Below, in pieces: positions 5,587-10,129 of a stretch of 10,129 nucleotides of DNA (positions are counted from its first letter, which is position 1; each line of letters begins with the position of its first letter). The notes beneath the pieces were generated by a model that ran no database searches, was not told the DNA's origin, and was given only the letters and a program-made list of their open reading frames with translations. The stretch spans positions 1 through 10,129 of the forward strand of contig CAMLFP010000196.1 in the NCBI GenBank assembly GCA_946479335.1, given 5' to 3'. This DNA comes from an uncultured Archangium sp. (GTDB lineage Bacteria; Myxococcota; Myxococcia; Myxococcales; Myxococcaceae). A program made the position numbers and the translations under genes.

Positions 5587-6672
5587 TCAGCTCTCCAGCC
5601 AGCGGCGCAACAGCGACATGAGATCGAACGACTGACGGCCCGCGCGCTCGAACATGCGCTTGCTCGTCGGGCACGCCGTCACCACCGCGCCGGCTTCACC
5701 CGCGACCTCGAGGGCCTGACGCCGGGCGACCTCCACCGAGACGTCGGTCATGGTGCGCGGCAACAACCCGCCGCCACCGGAGCAGCCGCCCTCCTTCCGG
5801 TTGCTGGGCGCCTCATCGATGTGGGCGATCGCCTTGCGCAACAGCGCGCGCGGCTCTTCGTACTGCCCCAGGCCACGACCGAGGTGACAGGCGTCGTGGT
5901 ACCCCGCCGACTCCGGGAGCGGCGGCTTGTTCGGCGCGTGCGCGAGGTTCTCTTCGAGGATCTCCACCACCGTGCGCACCTTGGTCTCCAGGTGCACGCC
6001 GACGCGCGGGTACACGTGCTTGAGCGTGTACGCACAGCCCGCGTCCAACACCGCGAGCTCGGAGACCTCCGACAACATCTTCGCGGTGGCGCGGGCGTGC
6101 TCCACGAAGTCGTCGTGCGCGCCGGCGGCGTACAGCGGGTAGCCGCAGCACCGTGACGACGCGCGCGCCACCCCCATCGGCGCGCCGAACGCGTCGGCCA
6201 CCTTGAGCGTGTCTTCGACCAGCTGCTTGCGCTTCACCAGCGAGCTGCAACCGGGGAAGAGCTGGAAGCGCACTGGCGTCTCCACCCGCCACGCGTCGAC
6301 CAGCGACGACAGCTCGCGCCCGAACGGGTTGTGCCACTCGGTGAACGTCGCCAGCGTGGTGGCCGCGCCCTTCGGTTGCGTGTTGGTGCGCACCGCCTCT
6401 TCACGCGCCGCGAAGAGCGCGTCGCCCACCGTGTTCTCGTGCTTGCAGAAGCTGGTGCAGCGGCCGCAGCCCGTACAGGCGAGCGCCGCGCGAGCGCTGC
6501 TCTCATCGGGCGCGCGCGCGCCGGTCTCCACGAGGTGCGACGCCGTCATCTTCCCCCACGGCGAGTGCGACTCGTTCTGGGTCGCCTCCGAGACGGGGCA
6601 CGAGAAGCGGCACAGCTTGGGGCACGCGGCGCAGTAGCGGTACGCCTGCGCGTGTCGGGTCATCGCGCTCAT
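5587..6672 (-). CDS. (Fe-S)-binding CCG-domain oxidoreductase subunit, GlcF/HdrD-like
   Basis: Electron-transfer subunit of 361 residues that likely passes electrons from the partner flavoprotein to the quinone pool or another acceptor. It has two [4Fe-4S] ligand sets: C14, C17, C21, C25 followed by proline, and CTGCGRCTSFC with C66, C69, C72, C76. Two cysteine-rich CCG regions follow. The first has C142, C175-C176 (RCCGYP) and C213; the second has C262 (HDACH), C297 in GGCSGGGG, and C334. In the second region the CCG doublet is reduced to a single cysteine. There is no membrane segment. ATG 6672 is preceded at 6 bases by GAGG and overlaps the preceding TGA by 4 bases (ATGA); an alternative in-frame ATG is at 6663. 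Position directly after the GlcE-like gene matches the GlcD-GlcE-GlcF order of glycolate-oxidase-type complexes. Confidence 0.92.
   Translation of the reverse strand: MSAMTRHAQAYRYCAACPKLCRFSCPVSEATQNESHSPWGKMTASHLVETGARAPDESSARAALACTGCGRCTSFCKHENTVGDALFAAREEAVRTNTQPKGAATTLATFTEWHNPFGRELSSLVDAWRVETPVRFQLFPGCSSLVKRKQLVEDTLKVADAFGAPMGVARASSRCCGYPLYAAGAHDDFVEHARATAKMLSEVSELAVLDAGCAYTLKHVYPRVGVHLETKVRTVVEILEENLAHAPNKPPLPESAGYHDACHLGRGLGQYEEPRALLRKAIAHIDEAPSNRKEGGCSGGGGLLPRTMTDVSVEVARRQALEVAGEAGAVVTACPTSKRMFERAGRQSFDLMSLLRRWLES
5591..5596 (-). promoter_or_regulatory. Shine-Dalgarno for the lipid-kinase gene
   Basis: GGAGAG on the reverse strand inside the last codons of the Fe-S protein gene, 4 bases before ATG 5586. 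It supports coupled translation and fixes the start. Confidence 0.5.
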
Positions 6673-7487
6673 GGCGCACCTCGGAAGAGAGAAGAGAGCC
6701 GCGCCGACACCGGGTGCCAGGCGGAGCGGGTCTGGAGCGGAAGGCCTTCGATGTCACCGCGCGCGACCACGGTGCCCAGGGAGAGCCTGAACAACTGGAG
6801 CGCCTTCCCGGCGTTCAACGCGTCGCGCACGGCGGGCCACGTGGTCTCGACCTCCTCACCAACTCCCTCTCCCGCGGGGAGAGGGCCGGGGTGAGGGGCG
6901 GCGCTTTGGCCGGTGACCCGCTGCAACAGCTCGCGATCTCGCTCCACGCCACCCACCGTCGCCGCCCAGCGGACCTCCGCGTGCACGCGCTCGCGCACCT
7001 CGAGATGGCAACGCCACGGCCAGAACCCGCCGGCCAGCGCGCGCTGCATCGCGGCGACGAACGCGTCTCCGTTCTCGAACTCGAACGCCGCCACGCGCAC
7101 GTCGCGCTCCGGGTACGGCACGCAGCGGATGGTCGCGTGCGACACCTGCGCCAGCTTTCCGTGCCCGCCGAGCACCAACCCCGCGAGGTCGGGCCCAGCG
7201 GCGCTGCGAGGCGCGTCGTTGGTCTCGAACGTCTTCCCGCCCGGCAACACCACGCGCATCGACGCGCAGAGCGGCTCGAGTCGCCCTCCAGGGATCGGGT
7301 GCAGCCCCGCGTAGGGCCCCTCAAGGAACTCGCCGACGGTAAGGCCCATCGCGCCCGGCGTCACCGGCCCCAGCGACAACCCGTGCGGCGTCACATGCGC
7401 GTCCAGGTCGCGCAACACGACGCCGGCGCCGACGCGCACCAGCATCGAAGCGACCTTCACGGGCTCGATCTCGTGGAAGCGATTCAC
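6669..7487 (-). CDS. Short FAD-binding-domain protein, GlcE-like (N-terminally abbreviated)
   Basis: A 272-residue accessory subunit resembling GlcE. Residues about 15-125 match the second half of a PCMH/VAO FAD-binding domain: VRVGAGVVLRDLDAHVTPHG, then LHPIPGGR, then LAGLVLGGHGKLAQVSHATIR before a CVPYPE end. The first sub-domain, which in GlcD/GlcE carries the glycine-rich pyrophosphate loop, is absent, so FAD binding may be weak or depend on the partner. Residues about 196-213 (PHPGPLPAGEG...) are encoded by a REP-like palindrome inserted in frame. The GTG start at 7487 overlaps the upstream TGA by 4 bases (GTGA), with GGGAAAG 8 bases upstream; there is no room for a longer N-terminus. 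The stop overlaps the Fe-S gene's ATG. The specific name is less certain than the family. Confidence 0.85.
   Translation of the reverse strand: MNRFHEIEPVKVASMLVRVGAGVVLRDLDAHVTPHGLSLGPVTPGAMGLTVGEFLEGPYAGLHPIPGGRLEPLCASMRVVLPGGKTFETNDAPRSAAGPDLAGLVLGGHGKLAQVSHATIRCVPYPERDVRVAAFEFENGDAFVAAMQRALAGGFWPWRCHLEVRERVHAEVRWAATVGGVERDRELLQRVTGQSAAPHPGPLPAGEGVGEEVETTWPAVRDALNAGKALQLFRLSLGTVVARGDIEGLPLQTRSAWHPVSARLSSLFRGAP
6854..6896. repeat. REP-like interspersed palindrome inside a coding sequence
   Basis: A nested inverted repeat: outer arms CCTCACC (6854-6860) and GGTGAGG (6890-6896), a 4/4 internal loop, inner arms CCCTCTCCC (6865-6873) and GGGAGAGGG (6877-6885), and a 3-nt tip. This matches the well-known bacterial interspersed 'CCTCACCCC...CCCTCTCCC' hairpin type, whose translation PHPGPLPAGE is familiar as a spurious peptide in many proteobacterial genomes. 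Here it is read in frame within the GlcE-like gene and appears to add roughly 18 residues. Confidence 0.8.
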
Positions 7488-9067
7488 AGGCCGAGCTTTC
7501 CCGGGTTCATGACGCCGTCGGGGTCGAAGTGTTGTTTGAGCGCCTGCAGCGCGTGGCGGCCTTCACCGAGCGAGTCTTGCAGCGCGCGCGCCTTCAGCAC
7601 CCCGACGCCGTGGTGGTGGCTGACATTGCCACCCGCGCCCACCGCCGCCTTCAACGCCGCGTTCCACAGCTGGTGGTAGCGCGCCTCCATCTCCGCCTCC
7701 GAGTCTCCGGAGCCGACGAAGGAGAAATAGAGCGAGCAGCCGTCGGCGTACGCGTGGCTGAAGTGACAGAGCACGAAGGCGAACTTCGACGCGGCCTCGT
7801 GCACCGCTTCGTAGATCTTGTGCACCGACTCCCACGGCGCGGCGATCTCCATGGTGTCGGCGAAGGTGCCCGACTCGATGAGGCGCGACATGCGGTAGCT
7901 GACGTCGTAGCGCTTCTTGAGCCACGCGCGCCCCGGCGCCTCACCGAGATCGTGCGCGCCGAGCTGCCGGCAGATGGCGGTCGCGCCGCGGTCTTCGGCT
8001 TCGGCCCGCGCCGCGTCGCCTTCGAACATGAGGATCAGGCGGCTCTTGCGGAACGCGCGCTGCAGCTGGTTCATCACCACCGGGCGCCCCAGCGTCTGCC
8101 GCGTCACGCCGCGCAGCAGCTCCGGCAACCACTTCGTCTGGAGCGCGCCGCGCAGCGACGGCGGCGTGACCTCTTTCTTCTTCGCACCACCCTTGCCCAC
8201 GAACGCGGTGTCGAACGGGTCGTACAGACGCACCACCGCAGGCCGCAGCCCATCGCGGAACTGGAGACGGATGGCTTCGATCCCCAGCTCCACCGACGGG
8301 AACTCGAAGCCGTGGAACGCGCGGCCCTCGGGCAACGGGAAGACGCGCAGCTTCGCGTGGGTGAAGGCGCACAGCGTGCCCTCGGAGCCGACCAGCAGCG
8401 ACGCGAGGTCGGGCCCGCTGAAGGGGCGCTCCGGCAACGTCAGCTTCTCGCCGGTGCCGAGCACCACGCGCGCTGAGAGCAGCATGTCTTCGATCTTCCC
8501 GTACTTGCTCGAGAACTGGCCCGCGCTGCGCGCCGCGAGCCAGCCGCCGACGGTGGAGGTCGCGATGGAAGAGGGAAAGTGGCCGAGCGTCCACCCGCGC
8601 GCGTTGAGCCGGCGCTCCAGCGTCTCGCCCATCACGCCCGCGCCCACCTCCACGCTGCGCGACGCTGCATCGACCTCGCCGATGGTGTCGAAGCGCTTCA
8701 GGTCCAACGTCACGCCGCCGTCGAGCGCCCACGTACCGCCGCACACGCCGGAGCCCGCGCCATAGGGGATCACCGCGAAGTGGTGCTGGCGCGCCACCGC
8801 GATGACGCGCGCGACCTCGTCGTCGGTGCCGGGCCACACCACCGCGTCGGGCGGCAACGGGCTGCGGCCCTGGCGAATCCACAACAGGGCCAGCGGCCAC
8901 ATGTCGCGCGCGTAGCTGAGGCGATCCAACTCGTCGAACGACACGCGGCCACCCACCGCCGCCGACAGCGCGTCACGCGCCGCCAGCACGCGCTGCCGGG
9001 GGAGCGGCAACGCGCCGGTGGGGAAGCTCGGCAGGCGCGAAGGCGAAGTCTCGACGGCGCTCGTCAC
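7484..9067 (-). CDS. FAD-binding oxidase of the VAO family, alkyldihydroxyacetonephosphate synthase (AGPS)/GlcD-like
   Basis: A 527-residue flavoenzyme. The PCMH FAD domain has the pyrophosphate loop PYGAGSG (101-107), VGAGV (141-145), the segment SSIATSTVGGWLAARSAGQ (166-184) and YGKIEDM (189-195). The C-terminal FAD-linked oxidase domain has VVRLYD (R280), FEGD (348-351), EIAAPWESV (407-415), CHFSHAYADG with Y440, the triple-His SHHHGVG (H484-486), and DPDGVMNPGKL at the end. The STVGGW, RLYD, APW, H-x-Y and SHHHGVG motifs are those of AGPS, the enzyme that swaps acyl for alkyl on dihydroxyacetone phosphate in ether-lipid synthesis. The MNPGKL ending and the following GlcE- and GlcF-like genes instead recall glycolate/D-lactate dehydrogenases. 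The start is GTG 9067, with no good own ribosome binding site; the next Met is residue 56, inside the conserved region. First gene of the four-gene block. Confidence 0.92.
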   Translation of the reverse strand: MTSAVETSPSRLPSFPTGALPLPRQRVLAARDALSAAVGGRVSFDELDRLSYARDMWPLALLWIRQGRSPLPPDAVVWPGTDDEVARVIAVARQHHFAVIPYGAGSGVCGGTWALDGGVTLDLKRFDTIGEVDAASRSVEVGAGVMGETLERRLNARGWTLGHFPSSIATSTVGGWLAARSAGQFSSKYGKIEDMLLSARVVLGTGEKLTLPERPFSGPDLASLLVGSEGTLCAFTHAKLRVFPLPEGRAFHGFEFPSVELGIEAIRLQFRDGLRPAVVRLYDPFDTAFVGKGGAKKKEVTPPSLRGALQTKWLPELLRGVTRQTLGRPVVMNQLQRAFRKSRLILMFEGDAARAEAEDRGATAICRQLGAHDLGEAPGRAWLKKRYDVSYRMSRLIESGTFADTMEIAAPWESVHKIYEAVHEAASKFAFVLCHFSHAYADGCSLYFSFVGSGDSEAEMEARYHQLWNAALKAAVGAGGNVSHHHGVGVLKARALQDSLGEGRHALQALKQHFDPDGVMNPGKLGL

Positions 9068-9075
9068 AGGTTCAT
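9064..9075 (-). other. Possible three-codon leader ORF overlapping the AGPS-like start
   Basis: ATG AAC CTG TGA on the reverse strand. Its stop overlaps the GTG start of the AGPS-like gene as GTGA, the same overlap used further down the operon, and a GGAG (9089-9086) lies 10 bases before its ATG. The main gene lacks a ribosome binding site of its own at normal spacing, so re-initiation from this mini-ORF is conceivable. It could be chance. Confidence 0.2.
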
Positions 9076-9086
9076 GGCTTTACCAC

Positions 9087-9107
9087 TCCGCCCACACATC
9101 CGGCGGA
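9087..9107. other. Short stem-loop between the secreted-protein gene and the AGPS-like operon
   Basis: TCCGCC, a 9-nt loop, then GGCGGA: a 6-bp GC-rich stem in the 49-bp intergenic gap. On the reverse-strand RNA its 3' arm contains the only GGAG near the AGPS-like start. No T-run follows, so an intrinsic terminator is unlikely. The gap shows no convincing promoter. Confidence 0.3.
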
Positions 9108-9116
9108 CTTCAGGCC

Positions 9117-9851
9117 TCACTTGTACGAGTCGCCGATGGCGACCACGAGGCTGGCGTTGCTCGCCCAGGTGCGCGGCTCCACCGTGGCACCTCCCGGTAC
9201 TTTCGCGGCCAGCGCCTTCGCCTGCTTCTCGAAACCCTTGTCTGCGTAGATGACGGTCGTGGGCCGCGCCTTCTTCGCTTCGCCCGCGTACGAGACCACG
9301 CAGCCCAACGGAGCCGCGAGCGCGTCGAGCTGCTGCAGTTGCTGGCTCGTCAACATTCCTCCCGGCGGGTACAGCACCTGCACGCGAGGGAGCGGTCCCG
9401 GCACCAGGGCGGCATACCCTCCCGAATAGGAGAAAGCGCCCGAGCTCGCGACCAGCGCGCGGCGCCCGTCAGGCGACCACCACACGCGCACCTCCGTCGG
9501 TTCGCGCGGCAACACCACGGGCCAGCTCTTCGCCCCACGCTTCATCACCGCGGTGATTTCGAGGGTGGGCGTGAAGTGGTTGCCGCTCCAGTTGGCTTCA
9601 CCGACGCTCACCTTCGCCGAGACAACGAAGGTCGCCTTGTTTGGCCCTGAGAAGCTCGGCCGCACCAACGTGCCGGAGTGGTTGTTCGTGGACTCGCCTC
9701 CGGGTGTGTAGGCGTCGTAGCGAAACTGGCTTTCTTCTTCGACGGGATCGACCACGTAGAACGCGCGCTCCTCCTCGTTCCAGTACACGTCCGCCTCGTC
9801 GTTCGCCCACGCGCGGGCGGCGATGAACATCAACAACGTCAGCCGCTTCAT
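9117..9851 (-). CDS. Secreted protein with C-terminal LytR_C-like domain
   Basis: A 244-residue exported protein without a known function. An N-terminal signal peptide (KR, a hydrophobic stretch, then AWA at 14-16) predicts cleavage near residue 16. The middle (about 20-150) is beta-rich, with a WSPDGRRALVA segment (125-135) like a single WD40/TolB-style blade. Residues about 182-243 follow the LytR_C/CpsA-associated pattern: a hydrophobic strand, TTVIYADKGFEKQAKALA (198-215), then TVEPRTW and SLVVAIGDSY at the end. The start is ATG 9851 with GGGAGA 6 bases upstream. It overlaps the stop of the upstream gene by 4 bases (ATGA), and that gene ends with the same domain, so the two are tandem paralogues in one operon. 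The last codon lies 49 bases before the AGPS-like gene, so read-through into that block is possible. Confidence 0.82.
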   Translation of the reverse strand: MKRLTLLMFIAARAWANDEADVYWNEEERAFYVVDPVEEESQFRYDAYTPGGESTNNHSGTLVRPSFSGPNKATFVVSAKVSVGEANWSGNHFTPTLEITAVMKRGAKSWPVVLPREPTEVRVWWSPDGRRALVASSGAFSYSGGYAALVPGPLPRVQVLYPPGGMLTSQQLQQLDALAAPLGCVVSYAGEAKKARPTTVIYADKGFEKQAKALAAKVPGGATVEPRTWASNASLVVAIGDSYK

Positions 9852-10129
9852 GGCGCGTCTCCCAGCGCGACCACTACGTCGTACGCGGTGGCCCAGCTCA
9901 GCGGCTCGACCGGCGTGTTCTCACCCAGTCGTTGCGCGAAGCGCCGGGCGAGCGGCTCCTTGCCGGGAGCGAAGTACACGGTCGACCGCGCGCGCGCACC
10001 CTTCGCCTGGCCCGCGAACAACGAGACATCGTCGTCACGCCACTTCGCGATGGCGTTGCTCGCGAGGCGGAGTGTGTGGGCCACGACACGCACCGAGGGC
10101 AGCGGCCGGTACGAGCTGATGAAGGTCTC
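9848..10129 (-). CDS. Partial gene: C-terminal LytR_C-like domain protein, paralogue of its neighbour
   Basis: Only the last 93 codons are in the window and the frame stays open to the right edge, so the start lies outside; the GTG at 10093 is internal. The visible part aligns by eye with the C-terminus of the neighbouring secreted protein: RPLPSVRV against GPLPRVQV, STVYFAPGKEPLARRFA against TTVIYADKGFEKQAKALA, and PVEPLSWATAYDVVVALGD against TVEPRTWASNASLVVAIGD. It is therefore probably a secreted or periplasmic protein of the same family. The TGA stop overlaps the next ATG by 4 bases, indicating co-transcription. Confidence 0.75.
   Translation of the reverse strand, partial: ETFISSYRPLPSVRVVAHTLRLASNAIAKWRDDDVSLFAGQAKGARARSTVYFAPGKEPLARRFAQRLGENTPVEPLSWATAYDVVVALGDAP

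Noticed and set aside
5182..7679. Long forward frames (5182-6156, 6714-7679) opposite the redox operon
   Set aside because: Shadow frames of the reverse genes: biased Arg/Ala/His/Val composition with no recognisable motif.
9848..10093. A complete 81-residue gene starting at the GTG at 10093
   Set aside because: The frame stays open to the window edge, and the upstream codons (RPLPS) match the neighbouring paralogue, so this is the end of a longer gene.

Overview
The window is very GC-rich (about two thirds G+C by eye, not computed), with codons strongly favouring G/C at third positions and tightly packed genes. Together with a Hanks-type Ser/Thr kinase carrying an 'MDWG' DFG-variant, this suggests a Myxococcota (myxobacterial) chromosome. 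That assignment is inference.

Layout. A forward FAD-dependent oxidoreductase (DAO family) enters from the left edge and stops at 1273. A 490-base tract then fills the whole gap to the stop codon of the convergent SET-domain gene. It holds a 13-bp dyad-symmetric motif (consensus GAYGAASTTCRTC) repeated about every 32 bp: 14 clear or recognisable copies plus two degenerate ones in register. On the reverse strand follows a three-gene unit, read EEP-family nuclease/phosphatase, then a small membrane protein, then the SET-domain protein. A 106-bp divergent gap separates it from a forward tail-anchored Ser/Thr kinase (3442-4656).

From 4669 to the right edge everything is on the reverse strand. In order of transcription: a truncated-by-window gene and a complete secreted-protein gene that share a LytR_C-like C-terminal domain, then a four-gene block with start/stop overlaps or direct abutment: an alkyldihydroxyacetonephosphate-synthase/GlcD-like FAD oxidase, a short GlcE-like FAD-domain protein, a GlcF-like two-[4Fe-4S] CCG protein, and a diacylglycerol-kinase-family lipid kinase. 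The block looks like a membrane-lipid or 2-hydroxyacid/glycerol-phosphate redox operon: flavoenzyme, accessory half-domain, Fe-S electron relay and lipid kinase. The AGPS-like features of the first enzyme and the lipid kinase at the end lean towards (ether) lipid chemistry, but the substrate cannot be read from sequence.

The most unusual item is the helically phased palindrome array at 1272-1761. A second oddity is a REP-like palindrome inserted in frame inside the GlcE-like gene. No tRNA, rRNA, insertion sequence, integrase or true CRISPR array is visible.
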